The notes: generated by a model not told the origin, from the sequence alone. DNA of 64,000 bases from Epinephelus fuscoguttatus (GCF_011397635.1 NC_064756.1:20700907-20764906); one strand, 5' to 3'; counted from the stretch's first letter, positions 1-11,670 are shown. Program-made: numbers and translations.

Positions 1-35
1 GTCTACATAGGTGGACAAGTCCAACAAAATTGGAC

Positions 36-235
36 TTTGGAGTTTGCATATTCTCCCCATCTCTCTCTGGAGTTTTCTCCAGGTCCTCCAACTTCCACCC
101 ATGGTCCAAAGACATGCAGGTTAGGTTACTTTTTGGCTTTAAATGGTGAGTGTGAATGATTCTCTATGTGTCAGCCCTGTGACCCTACCTCTGGCCCAGT
201 GTCGGATGGGATAGGCCTCAGTGTATGGATGAATG
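36..235 (+). repeat. 5'-truncated copy of a tRNA-headed teleost SINE family
   Basis: The copy lacks its tRNA-like head. It matches the body and tail of the fuller copies at 3173-3528 and 46888-47205: 'GAGTTTGCATATTCTCCCC', 'CCAAAGACATGCAGGTTA', 'TATGTGTCAGCCCTGTGA' and 'GCCCAGTGTCGG', in the same order. It is diverged, so probably old. The family name is not certain. Confidence 0.75.
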
Positions 236-1347
236 TAAGACAGGCTGACAAGGATGTAACATCATGGGAGGTCCAGATAAGAACGAAACAAATTTAGTGT
301 CTCAGTTTATAGTGTTACAAGATTTTCTGTTCATATAGTCCCCTTCCACTCCACCCCTCTGATGCCACACATCCTGCACCCAACACCAGGGGTTGTTCTC
401 TTTTCACGTGTTGAGCTTGAAGATGAGAGATGGTCAAAGGATGCAAAAGATGACTCACACCTCCAGAACAGACATCTGAAGCACTGACATAAGGAAGTTT
501 GTTTGTTATAGTATAACTATAGCAGACTTTTGGGTGAACGTTTCTCACTGAGACCCTTTGGCTAAAATGACACCATTCGCAGTCAGTCTGAGTGTATATC
601 AGTGTGTATCAGTAAAATGTGCTGCCTTCCATGTTTACCTCTCAGAGTCACTGCACTTGCTCTGGCATCAGGGTGTTCGCATTTCTACTGAAAAACAAAT
701 ATGGCCAGTTTAATAACCAACAACATAATTGCCCTCAATTATTTTCCAACATTCATAATGCTGTGCACCTGCTTCCTATTGCAAAGATGAACTATTTCCC
801 AGAATTATTAACTCCTCTTTTATGTGAACTGTTTTATTTCACGGTACTATCATTCCTACAGGCTGAGTGTAAAAGGAAAAATACAAATGTAGTTTTAATT
901 GAATAATAATAATAATATCAATGTGTGCGTGATGGTTTTCATCAATAAGGACTGTTTACTGATCTTTTTTATGCCAAAAAAAAAAAAAATTTAAGAAAAG
1001 CTCAAGAATTACACAAGATGGCTCCATGCAAAGTATCTATCTAGACCGTCATATCTTTTAAAAGCCTTCTTAGATAACACTAAACCCTACCTTTTGTTTC
1101 TTCTTCTCTGAGTACTTTCATGAGCTAAATTTGCTCTGCCTGATTTCTGGTGTTTGTTTATAGTCTGTAGATCATCTTTTTTTCTGCTTTGGTAGTGTGC
1201 ACGCACAAGTTCAGACAGACAGAAGACATGTCAATCCCAGTTTAATTAACAACAGTCTCAACTCGGAAAATGATGCATCATTTGTAATGCATCATTCTTA
1301 TTGTCCAGTGGACACAATACATTTTATCCCAGCTAAAGAAAGAGTCT
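236..1347. other. Gene-free stretch, nothing recognised
   Basis: Both strands hold only short, low-complexity-biased reading frames without splice context or recognisable domains. There is an A run near 976 and an ATT-rich run near 903. No transposon end or RNA gene was recognised. Confidence 0.5.
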
Positions 1348-1351
1348 TTAA

Positions 1352-2315
1352 AGGGACAGTGCACCCAAAAATGAAAATTCAGCCATTATCTACTCACCCA
1401 TATGCCAACGGAGGCTCAGGTGAAGTTTTAGAGTCCTCACATCCCTTGCGGAGATCGGTGGGGGCAGCGGCTAGCACACCTAATGGCTGATGGCGCACCA
1501 GACTAACATCCAAGAACACAAAATTGAAACCACAAAGTATCTCCATACTGCTCACCTGTAGTGATCCAAGTGTCCTGAAGCCCCGCCATAAAAAGTTGTT
1601 TAGAAAAACGTCATATGAACTCTATTTTTAGCCTCACAGTAGCCTGTAGCTCTGACTGCTTCTCTGTGCTCTGCACTCACGTGTGCGCGCTTGCGCGGGA
1701 CCAGCAAAAGCATGAGCTTTGCTTACCCGTGTTTACATCACGTGACACGTGCACACAGAGGGAGACAACAGTAACCACAGTAGCTAAAAGATAATTTGCA
1801 CTACGGTCTTTTAGCAAAGGACAGCCCAACATGTCTGAAGACTTTGAAATTGAGGAGGAACAGCATTTCTTTATTGAGCCGTATTTGTGTGAGCCCGAGT
1901 ATACGGACGTGGAACTCAGGCTACTGGACGAAGCAGCCACCACAGCTCATGAGCCTAACCCTCAGCCAGCCGCAGAATACCGGAGTCAGGCACAGGAAAC
2001 CTGGTGGTGTAGTTTCAAATGCAAAGCAGTGCCAACAGATGAGAAAAGTCTTTGCTGCTCAGACTGGGAATTGGCGATGCCTGCACTTGAGAATCTGGAC
2101 ATCAGTACTGACGAGACTGCTGCTCTTCAGAGACTGTGCATCACCGATCACCCTGAGCGCGCACACGTGAGCACGGAGCACAGAGAAGCAGTCAGAGCTA
2201 CAGGCTACAGTGAGGCTAAAAACAGAGTTCAAATGACGTTATTCCAAACAACTTTTTATGTTGGGGCTGCAGCACACTTGGATCACTATGGATGAGAAGT
2301 ATGGAGATACTTTGT
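1352..2315 (+). mobile_element. TTAA-flanked, inverted-repeat DNA transposon remnant (Kolobok-like?) carrying a P2X7-C-like frame
   Basis: The left end follows TTAA (1348-1351) and reads AGGGACAGTGCACCC then AAAAATGAAAATTCAGCC, an end sequence common in teleost TTAA-target elements. A long inverted repeat is visible: 1533-1690 is the near reverse complement of 2157-2315 (for example CAAAGTATCTCCATACT against AGTATGGAGATACTTTG). The outer 180 bases of the left end have no partner on the right, so the right end is lost or was replaced. There is no transposase, so the copy is non-autonomous. Assignment to Kolobok rather than piggyBac or another TTAA family is an inference from the target site and end sequence. 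Confidence 0.6.
1831..2295 (+). CDS. P2X7-receptor C-terminal-domain-like ORF inside a DNA transposon, 154 codons, probably not a host gene
   Basis: The frame opens with an acidic stretch containing EPYLCEPEYTD and continues with W-W-C-x3-C-x2-VPTDEKSLCC, then LCITDHPE. The spacing C...C...(M/V)PT..E..CC...C(I/V)T.HP recalls the cysteine-rich intracellular C-terminal domain of P2X7 receptors (P2RX7_C). That domain is widespread in fish and invertebrates as stand-alone proteins, many on mobile elements. Nothing resembling the two transmembrane segments or the ligand-binding ectodomain is present. The domain breaks off after the HP motif, where the frame runs into the right inverted repeat (2157-2315), so the last 46 or so codons are repeat-derived. 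It is best read as a truncated transposon passenger gene. Whether it is expressed cannot be told from sequence. Confidence 0.45.
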   Translation: MSEDFEIEEEQHFFIEPYLCEPEYTDVELRLLDEAATTAHEPNPQPAAEYRSQAQETWWCSFKCKAVPTDEKSLCCSDWELAMPALENLDISTDETAALQRLCITDHPERAHVSTEHREAVRATGYSEAKNRVQMTLFQTTFYVGAAAHLDHYG

Positions 2316-3172
2316 ATTTGTAAAATCACTTTAATATAACTTTGTCCATAAAGGTTTAAGGTGATAAGAAGTGCAATTAAATGACAGAAACAGCATCTGA
2401 TGATGAGCCATCCACATGCACAACCAGACTGCTTCCAGATCGGTTATGTGTTCAGATAGATATTTATTCACATGGGGATATTAGGTCACCGCAGTAATAA
2501 AAGTAAAAGGCTTCAGGCCCCTGTGACCCTGAGGAGGAGAAGAATAATGTGGAAAATGAATGAGCGATTTTACAGATATGACAGCAGATAAAGCTGCAGA
2601 TCAATGGCACATTTTTCTGTGAGGGAAAAAAAAAATCCAGGATGCTCCACAGTGAGGAGTGTTTTACACATTATTGTATTTTACTGTAATATAGTCCCAT
2701 AGAAATAGAAGGAGAGTAGAACAGACATCCCCATCAGGTCCGTTGTCAGGGGGGTCAAAGGATACAGATGACTTCAGCCCAAGGGGGCGCTATGAAAAGG
2801 TCTTTAAATCGTATCCAGTATAAATCATTGACAATACAAGTTATATGTATTTACACGATAAACAAATGTATTTTAGCTGTAGCTGCCTTAAAGGAACGAG
2901 CGGGAGCAGCAGCTCTGCAGACAGCTGAGACGCAGAGACTGTGCGGATGAACAGCACGTACAGCCAGTATTTGTTCACATCTAACTCGTAGAATTATGGA
3001 TTTATTTCGACCAAACCAAAGTTGGCAGTTGTCAGAACAGTGGGATAGACTAAACAAGACCAAAGCTAATTCCTCTTATAAATTCTGGACACTGTCTGGA
3101 GTTTTAGCACACAACATGAGATTGTCTGTGTGTGAAGTGTTCTCACCTACTGGAAATACTCAGTTAGGTGCA
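2316..3172. other. Gene-free stretch, possibly part of an unclassified DNA element
   Basis: No gene was recognised. The sequences either side of the SINE at 3173-3528 (about 2760-3170 and 3530-3850) have the feel of one older element split by the SINE, but no terminal repeats could be matched. Confidence 0.3.
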
Positions 3173-3528
3173 GGCAGATGGCATGGTGGTGTAGTGGTTA
3201 GCACTGTCGCCCCACAACAAGAGGGTTCTTAGTTCGAACCTTGGGTGGGGGAGCCCATCTGTGCGAGTTCGCATATTCTCCCTGTGTCAGCGTGGGTTTT
3301 CTCCAGGTTCTCCAGCCCAAAGACATGCAGGTTAACTGGTGACTCTAAATTGCCCATAGGTGTGAATGTGAGTGTGAATGGTTGACTGTCTCTATGTGTC
3401 AGCCCAGTGATAGTCTGGTGACCTGTCCAGGGTGTACCCCACTTCTCGCCCAGTGTCAGCTGGGATAGGCTCCAGCCCCCCCGCGATCCTCAAGAGGATA
3501 AGCAGTTAAGGAGAATGAATGAATGAAT
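3173..3528 (+). repeat. Near-complete tRNA-headed SINE
   Basis: The head contains GTAGTGGTTAGCACTG, which resembles a Pol III A box, and TTAGTTCGAACCTT, which resembles a B box. The body follows with TTCGCATATTCTCCCTG, CAAAGACATGCAGGTTAAC, TGTGAATGTGAGTGTGAATG, GTCCAGGGTGTACCCC and GTCAGCTGGGATAGGCTCC. It ends in AGGATAAGCAGTTAAGG and a short GAAT-repeat tail. Four partial copies (36-235, 11735-11778, 38905-38960, 44513-44620) and one longer copy (46888-47205) occur in the window. Confidence 0.8.
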
Positions 3529-5600
3529 GGTTTAGGCGTAGAGTGTGCAAGAGGCAGGACAGATCACGGATGACAGTCCAATCGCCAGTTTGTAATTTGG
3601 TCATAAACAACAAAGTTTCTTGCTATTCCTTTAACTCGTGTGACAAGTTCATCGTCGGCCTTTACAGACAGATGTTCTCAAATCTCGTCATCCCTCCAGT
3701 TGGATATTTTTGTTGCCGTCTTCATGTAAATAACACTTTGTCTTCACACTCGGATGTTTGTTTTCTTCCGGTTTTGCATGGTAGGAATGTCATCAACACT
3801 CAAACTCACTTGCTGGTAATTTCCTCCAGACAGTGACCTGTTCTACTCACACATGGGCTCATTGCAGGCACTCAGTAATGTGAGTTAAATGTTTGATTTA
3901 ACTGATACAGGCATTTGCCCTCTGACATGCAGCTCCTGCGGTCAATGTCAGAATAATTTGAGATTTGCAGTGCATGTGTGAAAAGGGCTTAACTAAGATG
4001 GTTTGGTGAGTTTTATTTTGTGTCTGTCGAGTTTGAAAGAAGTGTATTTTAAGATGAGTTAATAAGACAGTTAAGCCAATGTTAATCTTAGTTCGGTGAA
4101 AGAGAGAACCTTGAATTGGTATTGGAACAGGGCTCTCAAACTGGTGAGTATGATACACTTCACAGCCCCCAGTGATGTGTACTGTCACCATAACAACTAA
4201 CAACAATTACCATTTACTTTCGTACTAATCAAATGACTGCAGCAAACAGTTCAATGCCCTTTCTTTTCATTCTATTTCTGTTTAGTCCACATTAAATCAT
4301 ATGCATACCTTTGTTTCAGTAAGAAACATTGAAATATGCCTGAACAGATACTAGTTTACTTGTTCCAACTGCAGTTGGCCAGAGAAGATATGATCATGAG
4401 AAAACATGTGGTCTGAAATACCAGCAAATGTTTGATCAGGATAAAGGAGAGAAAGTATTCAGACCTACCATTCATCCATCAAAAGCACCTTCTCTCACAC
4501 ATGCCCACTGTTCAGCAGTGGGAAGACAGCCCGAGCTCTTTTTCTGCCATTTCGTAAAAAAAAATATAATCAGCGGCGTAACCTTGGTGCATGTGATGTA
4601 TGAGAAAAACACCACTGTAATCTGTAGATACCTTTCAGTATGTCCTCAGATGTAAAGGCTAAATTGCTTCCAGACAAACATCTCATAGGTGAAAGAAGAC
4701 CTGGCTCGTGAAGGCTGTTCCCGCCCTCTCAAAAATCTTATTTTTGGCCTTGAGCACTTAATTTTTCATTCACACCTCTGACCTTATGTCTGCGTGTTAC
4801 TGTATAGAGAAGGAGTGCAACGCCGCGGCAGCTAAGACAGAAGGGATAGGCAGAATCCAACGTCATGACATACCACAGTAAGTACACAGGATTTCTTTAT
4901 TTCCCAGGACCTCATTCTGTCCATTCTCAAAGGCTGATGAAGAGATCATTTAAGATAAAATACATCACCAAGCTGGAGAGCTCAGGCCGAGACCAGACAG
5001 AGGAGAATTCACTGTCCAATTCAAAGGTTAAACCTCAGATGTGCCCTTTCGTGATAAATATATTGGTAATAAATCTTAAAAGATAAAGTGTAGAGGGTTG
5101 TTGTGTTTCCTTTACACATGAAACAGCAGCACTGTGAACATCTTTTCCACAGTGTAAAAGTTAATTTGGCACACAGTGGTAGCTTTCAACAGCTCCAGCA
5201 ATTGATCTCATTTTGCACTTTGTTTAGTATAATTTCACACCCTGGGCTGTGGTGTTACAATCATTCACATCAGACTTGCCCTTGTGAGCCTAAACTAAGT
5301 TTTCATTGGTGTCACCGACTCTGCCTTCAGAAATAATGGCTCTTTTCCTCAGTTATTAGGTTGTGTAAATAGTATCGTCAGTCTCTTTCACCAAGTTGCA
5401 TGCTTGTGAAAACATGTATGGGAATGTGTAGCTGGCCTGCAGGACAGTAGCAGCTGCAGCAACTGGGAGTCTATGTAAAGGGGTTTTTTTTTAAATCCAA
5501 AATTGAGACACAAACAACATAGGTGGATTATGAGACAATGGGCCCCTGGGTACGGACATGCAGAAGGCCCCCTCCACCTTACGTAAGAGCAAGACACACA
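3529..5600. other. Gene-free stretch
   Basis: No supported gene. At about 4865 a short ATG frame is followed at once by a good donor-like GTAAGT, but no downstream exon or family resemblance could be found, so it is not called. The rest is unremarkable AT-rich DNA. Confidence 0.4.
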
Positions 5601-5629
5601 GGCTCTGTGGTTGTTTTGCAGGTTTTTCT

Positions 5630-6050
5630 GTTGTTGCTGCATCTCTGTGTTTGTTTTGTGTTTCTCTGAGGGATTTTTGTGAATTTTTTGGCTGTTTTGT
5701 GTCTTTTTCTAATTGTTTTATGTCTCTTTGAGGTAATTTGGTGTATTTTTGTCATATTGTGTTGACTTGTAGTTGTTTTGTGTCTTGTTGTTACGTTTTG
5801 TCTCTTAGAGGGATTTTTGTGTCGCTTTTCTTTGCATTTTTTTGTTGTCTTTCAGTGTCTCTTTGTAGTTATTTTGTGTCTCTTTGTAGTTGTTCTGTGC
5901 CTCTTAAAGGTAATTTTGTGTCTATTTGTGGTTGCACTGTGTCTCCACTGTAATTTTGTGTCTCTTCACCATAATTCTGTGTCTCTTTGGGGTAATTGTG
6001 TGTCTTTTTGTCATTTGTGTCTTCTTGTGGTTGTTTTTTGTCTTTTTCTA
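5630..6050 (+). repeat. Degenerate 21-bp tandem array, left block
   Basis: Units of about 21 bp built on ATTTTGTGTCTCTTTGTGGTT repeat head to tail with much divergence (for example at 5871-6000). Because 21 is a multiple of three, each frame reads as a seven-residue repeat such as FVSLCSY, which produces spurious open frames on both strands. The array resumes at 6290 after an inserted LINE tail. Confidence 0.8.
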
Positions 6051-6289
6051 GTCTAGAACTCCCTCCCACGCAACATCAAAAATGCAGACTCCCTACAGAC
6101 TCTCAAATCACTGTTAAAAATCCATCTGTTCAAACTGGCTTTTCCCTAGTTTCCACCAGTCATTTTTCATTTTTCATTTTTATTTTATTATCGCCGACAT
6201 TTTTCAGCACTGTAAAGCGCCTTTGAGTTTCCTGAAAAGTGCTATATAAATCTGATGCATTATTATTATTATTATTATTATTATCATTT
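6051..6289 (+). mobile_element. 3' tail of a non-LTR retrotransposon (LINE), inserted in the tandem array
   Basis: It contains CATCTGTTCAAACTGGCTTT, then CACTGTAAAGCGCCTTTGAG and AGTGCTATATAAATCTGATG, and ends in a run of about nine ATT units (6259-6285). This '...GCGCTATATAAAT...(ATT)n' ending is typical of fish LINE 3' UTRs. The array is uninterrupted in kind on both sides, so the LINE entered an existing array. Clade is not certain. Confidence 0.65.
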
Positions 6290-6930
6290 TGTGTATCTTT
6301 GAGGTCATTTTGTGTATCTTTGTGTTTGTTTTGTGTATCTTTGACGCAATGTTGTATATTTTTTGGTTGTTTTGTGTCTCTTTGCAGTAGTTCTGTGTCT
6401 CTTCACAGTAATTTTGTGTCTCTTTGGGGTGATTTTGTGTCTTTTTTGTTGTTTTTTGTCTTTTTCTAGTCATTTTTTGTCTCTTTGTGATTGTTTTGTA
6501 TTTCTTTAAGGTCATATTGTGTCTCTTTATGGTTGTTTTGTGTCTCTTTGCAGTAATTTTGTGTCATTTTGTGGCAATTTTGTGTCTCTGGGGTAATTTT
6601 GTATATTTTTGTTATGTTGTGTCTTCTTGTGGTTGCTCTGTCTTTTTATAGTCATTTTGTGTCTCTACAAAGTCATTTTGTGCATTTTTTTGTCATTTTG
6701 CATCTTCTTGTGGTTGCTCTCTGTCATTTTGTAGTAATTTTGTGTCTCTCTGAGGTATTTTTTTTATATCTTTGTGGTGTTTTTATCATATTGTGTCATC
6801 TTCTGTTTGTGTTGTGTCTTGTTTTAATGATTTTTGTCCGTTAGAGGGAATTTTGTCTCTTCTTTGGTCATTCTGTATCCCTTTCCCTTGCATCTTTTTG
6901 TGTCTCTTTGCAGTCTTTTTGTGTTCTTTG
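6290..6930 (+). repeat. Degenerate 21-bp tandem array, right block
   Basis: Continuation of the array at 5630-6050 with the same TTTTGTGTCTCTTTG core and roughly 21-bp spacing. Units drift in length near the right edge. Reading frames here are products of the periodicity, not genes. Confidence 0.8.
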
Positions 6931-8785
6931 TCATCATTTTAAATGTCACTTTAGGTACATGTTAATTTGAGTGACATTTTGCACGTAAAGAACGGGGCCT
7001 TCAGTAATGCGTCCATAACAAACAAGGGAGAGACTGATTAAGAGCACTACATTGGCTTCAGTGGTCAGTGTTTGATCTGGACTCAGGGTACAGCGTTCCT
7101 TAAAAATACCACTTTCTGAGAGTCCAGAGTCGTTTGTCCTTTTTTGTTTAAAGCCTGAGTCACAGTGATCTGTCAACATTTTATCATTCCAGAAGCTTTT
7201 AGATTGGGCACGCTCTGGTAATTGTTGGCAGCAGTCATTTTCTTATCTATATTACACTGTTTAATAAAAATACATATTCCAGCATATTAATCTGCTCACA
7301 TCAGACATTATAAATGTCTTAGTGCCACTGTGTGCAGTTGTGCTGCGTTCACTCACTGCTGTGCCCAGACTAGATAAGGGGCGAAGGCTGTAAACAAAAT
7401 GTCCAAAGTATTTTCTCACAAGTTCAACAGCATTTCTTGGAGAGCTTTTCACAGAAAGCATGTCCCTAATGAAGCCAAAGATAATAAAAGGAGGGAGAGG
7501 GAAACTGCAAAGACAGCCGGTTAGATAATTTGGCTTGGAGATATTCAATTTGCCGAAGATCCACCCAGTACACACTGTGTACGGGCGGCTGGAGTGAGGG
7601 ATTTAGTCATGTGGGTTCAAGAGAGTTAAGCAAAGACCTTTTTTTTTAATATTTCTTAACTCCCTGATAAATAGCGTCCATGGTTTTCTGGTGCATTAGT
7701 GGAGGATTCATATCAGCTGTTTTCACAGCTGTTCTTCTCGAAGCCTCGGTTTAGAGAAACGTGTTATATCCAAAAGCGAAATCTGAGTGTATTGTAATTG
7801 ATTTTAGAGCTGCGGGGAAGCACCGATGCGGTCTTGTACTATAGAAATAAGGAACATGCATCAAAGAAATCTATACAGCAGCTGTTCAATGGCAGACTTT
7901 AATAAAGTGCTGTGTGAGAGGCAGAGGCCCAACAGTGAAGAAACACATAATTACAACATTAGAAATAATATAGGATAATTAGCAGTGAAATAAAACTAAT
8001 TACAACTAGAGGCCAATTTGCTATGAGATCAGTAGTGTAAGGTAGTTACGACAGTCCCCAGTGCAGGTTATCGTGCACACATTGTCCGTCACATGATCAC
8101 AGACTTGACATTGGAAAACATCAACATACATTTTACCCAGAAATCATCATTGTACTTCTGTATATAACAAAAATACAGAAGAAACCCAGAAATTAAGATA
8201 TTATTTTTGAATTTAACAATTTTTATAGTAGATTTATAGTTATAAAATAAGCATCTATGGTTATTAATAAGTGGAGCCATGCTATTGACTATTTTATAAA
8301 TAAAAAATAAACATGATGGTGATGGGTTTGCCTTCTTCAAGGGCATATAGCAAATGGCACTGTTTTTAATTTAATGAGTTCCTCTTTGAACACAGGCATA
8401 TTTTAAAGGTGGCAGTCACTCACAAGGACCCATTCTCCACCCAGTGCATTGTTGGAGGGCCCACTCTCTCCACCCTGTTTTATCCTCATTCCTGCAAAGG
8501 CCAGTGGGACCCAAAATAGAGGCAAAGCAGGCTATTTTAGATTTGAAACATGATTGTTCATTCTTGTAAATCATGTGAAATTATAACAGTTGGTTGGCAC
8601 ATCAGCATATCCATCTCCAATTCAACTGAGCTCTGTAAAAACCCAGAAAGTGGACCTTGAGTTGTGATTGCATTTAAGATTTTGTCTCATTTAGCCTGAT
8701 TAAGTCATGAAAACAGCACAAGGCATACAGTACATTCCAGCTGCCAGTTTTTGAGGTACACCCAACTAAAACTACTATTGGTGAT
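6931..8785. other. Gene-free stretch
   Basis: AT-rich DNA without recognisable exons, RNA genes or repeat ends. Short open frames on the minus strand (7261-7575, 8089-8346) have no splice partners or family features. Confidence 0.45.
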
Positions 8786-8790
8786 ACAAG

Positions 8791-9175
8791 ATATTAAAGG
8801 TGTACTATGCAGGATTGTAGATAATTATTCGTAAAGACACTTGCCAGTGTGAATAAAAATGAAAGCCAAGACCAGATTCTCTCTCGTTCGGTGTTTCGCC
8901 TCACTACTGTGTCTCTTGGATGCCTTCTGCTTATGGTCTGGCACCTGGTCGCTACCTTTTTACAAAGCCCTGACCTTACATGACTGCTGTGGGGAAACAC
9001 ACACACTAACATCCCAAACACTGACAGTAAGAGGAACATAAGAAAATACAGGCCGAGGGCAGCGTCTCTACAGAAAAATACAGCACCACACACTTTTAGT
9101 GGGTCATAAGTGATTGAGAGGGACTTGTGAATGAGTCTGTACATTGTGTTTTGGGGAAAATCCTGCATTGATCGT
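8791..9175. mobile_element. Probable small DNA transposon (MITE-like)
   Basis: The left side reads ATTAAAGGTGTACTATGCAGGATT and the right side AATCCTGCATTGATCG. TATGCAGGATT and AATCCTGCATTGA form an imperfect terminal inverted repeat about 380 bp apart. No target duplication could be defined with confidence. Confidence 0.4.
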
Positions 9176-10755
9176 AAGTGATTTTATACACAGATGTTTC
9201 TTAAGTGAAGCATACAACAGGAGAAAAAGTTGGATATTAGAAAGGAGTCCTGGGGTGTGACACACTAGACTCTAGATTGAGGATCTGAGCCAGTTATTCC
9301 CCTAAAATATCTAAGCTGCTCAGTCGAACACTTCTACTTTCTGCAAAGGTTTGTACTAGGAGATTTTCTGCATGTGATGTAAAAGAAAGGCACAAATTGA
9401 ACAGGGTGGTAAGACCCCACAACATGCTACATTTTACTATAGCAGTAATGAGGTGTACAGTGAGGTGTGTATGTGCAGCTAGAGCAGTGTGAGTTTTTTG
9501 TTAAAGCTGATCTCACAGCTTCCATTAATAAAATATGCCCTTTGTGAAAGTTTTCCACGTCTAACAAAGTTCTTTTATAAATACAGATCATGCCATTGAG
9601 ATTAAAACTGGCGTCACAGGAACTGCACTGTAATGATTTGTAAAGGGGACAAGCACCACTGGACATCTATACAGATGTTCATAGCAGCTGGTGAGGTGTC
9701 AATTTTGTTGAATACACAACCCGATGAAATAGGAAATGAGTCCAACATAAAAAACAATGCACTGGGGTGAAAACTGAGTAAATGTTTTGGGGTTTTTTCT
9801 TTACCCAAACGAACCACCTTGATAGATTTCCAAACTACAGGAGCCAAATTTCAGCGGATACGATCATACTTTGAATTCCCAGACATATCCACATTTTGCC
9901 TTTTGTTATTCAAAAATGTTTCACAGGGAAAACACTCCCTCATGATTCATGTCCCTGAACTTAAAACAAATCCCTCCATAGATTCTGAATTCCACCGGTG
10001 GTAAGTAGTCTTTCTCCCAAAGCCAAGTAGGCTTTTGCAATGTGGTCCCCGTTAGCTTCGTAGTCACTCTGTCAGATAATAAATCAATCTCAACTGCGCT
10101 GAATTCCTCCGTGGTTGCAACCTCTTCAACTTCTCCATCATCCACCAGCAACTGGTTGTGATGTGCTCTTCCTGAAGGCCAGACAGCACACACAACAGTT
10201 CATCCATTACTTACAGCATGTACTGAAGGATGAGAGGGCCAGACTGCACCACAAGAATCAGCTGCTCATCTAGTTTTGGGTTTTTGTGTGAGCTATATGC
10301 CATCTGCCAAATCCAGTACAGACTCTGGTGTTCCAGTTTATGAGGTAAAGATAATATGATAATATGTTTCATACAATGTCACTGAGTCTAATGGTGTGTT
10401 CATACTGTTTATCTGACTGGACTGTGGTCACAGTGGTGCACTAAATTTACTGGTGACAGGCTGTGGGTTGAGCTGTAGCACCCCCACCTGTTCAACTGGA
10501 GTAGCATGTTTTGGGAACAATTTGACCACCATGAACACCAAGTTGCACATATCTTAAAGCTGTTGTTGGTAACTTTTATCAGAAAAATAACTTCAAGAAT
10601 CGAAATTCTGTTACTGCAAGTGTTTTCAAATGTTTTCAGAAACAGCGGTTCTCAACTGGTCCAGATAGCTCCTTAGGCATTAGTTCAAGGTCCACACAGG
10701 GATAAATTCAGCATCATACTTGCATTTGGCCACGTCGTCAAGTTTGCTAGACAGC
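9176..10755. other. Gene-free stretch
   Basis: A minus-strand open frame at 9921-10193 (90 codons) is acidic in its middle but has no recognisable domain or splice context. Nothing else was recognised. Confidence 0.4.
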
Positions 10756-10930
10756 TTGGCTGAATCCAAATGTCCACCCTCTGGACTTGTTGACTGAGCC
10801 CTTGTGAACTTCAGTTGTATGTAGTGTGACTGTAATATTTACTGTCATCACATAACGTCTGCAAGGGCAGAGACTGCAAGCTGCTGATAGACAGCCCTCC
10901 AGACTGTTTTATGCGTTGCTGTGGAAATGT
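10756..10930. repeat. Fragment related to the palindromic element at 11338-11670
   Basis: It begins GGCTGAATCCAAATGTCC, identical to 11495-11512 at the tip of the palindrome, followed by CTGGACTTGTTGACTGAGCC and further diverged sequence including GTCTGCAAGGGCAGAGACTG. It is probably a second copy of the same DNA element family. Confidence 0.5.
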
Positions 10931-11337
10931 GCAACTATTGCTGCTGTCACATTCATATATATGTCACAGAAGTTGATGAACAGTGCTGAACTCATCTGTT
11001 TCTGCAGATAACAAGATATGACTATACAAAAATGTATTCATACATCTCTATATAACAGGCTGCAGCGTTCAAAAACAGAAATGTTTGTAACTAAGGACAG
11101 AACTATAACTCAATAAATTGGATATAACTGACATTAGAAACCTTCTTTTGTTGTCTTTCAGCCAATTTTTAGCCTATTACACTACACAGCCTGATAGGCA
11201 ATAATAAAATACTTTCTCAGTCCCTCTACAGCCTAGACTTATACATATCTCTGTATCATGATGTGGTTGAATATCATTTCTGGCCAAGTTACATTTTTAA
11301 TAGACCTAACTATCATTAACTGTTTTACACATCCATA

Positions 11338-11670
11338 AGTCTGCACCCCAACCAGACTCTCTGGAAGTCTTCAGAAAGTCCGCTTGAGGCCCCTTGTGAA
11401 CTGGATGAATTGTAGCTTTGGACAGCCCTGAGCACTCCCAGACTTCCCGGGAGTGCTTACGCAAAGGCTGCAAGTCTGCAAGTGTGGACATTTAGGCTGA
11501 ATCCAAATGTCCGGACTTCATCGCACTTTTAGACTCGCGGACTTTGCGTAAGCACTCCCGGGAAGTCTGGGAGTGCTTAGGGCTGTCCAAAGCTACAATT
11601 CATCCAGTTCACGAGGGGCCTCATGCGGACTTTCTGCAGACTTCCAGAGAGTCGGCTTGGGGTGCAGACT
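11338..11670. mobile_element. Foldback (palindromic) DNA element with about 155-bp arms
   Basis: The left arm 11338-11493 and right arm 11505-11670 are near-perfect reverse complements. AAGCACTCCCGGGAAGTCTG in the right arm matches the complement of CAGACTTCCCGGGAGTGCTT in the left, and CTACAATTCATCCAGTTCAC pairs with GTGAACTGGATGAATTGTAG. The unpaired tip is only about 11 bases (AGGCTGAATCC), closed by GGACATTT/AAATGTCC. There is no coding capacity. The arms differ at only a few sites, so the copy is fairly young or kept similar by conversion. Confidence 0.8.

Noticed and set aside
1796-2170. 124-codon frame overlapping the P2X7-C-like frame
   Set aside because: It is a different reading frame over the same transposon, and only the 1831-2295 frame shows the conserved cysteine pattern.
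4820-5086. Possible first exon with ATG at 4865 and an adjacent GTAAGT
   Set aside because: No downstream exon, promoter or homology found, and a three-codon coding exon without support cannot be called.
5738-6844. Several hydrophobic open frames that look like membrane proteins
   Set aside because: They are translations of a 21-bp tandem repeat. All frames show the same seven-residue periodicity.
9921-10193. 90-codon minus-strand frame with an acidic middle
   Set aside because: No recognisable family, no splice sites with compatible neighbours, and sequence composition like the surroundings.
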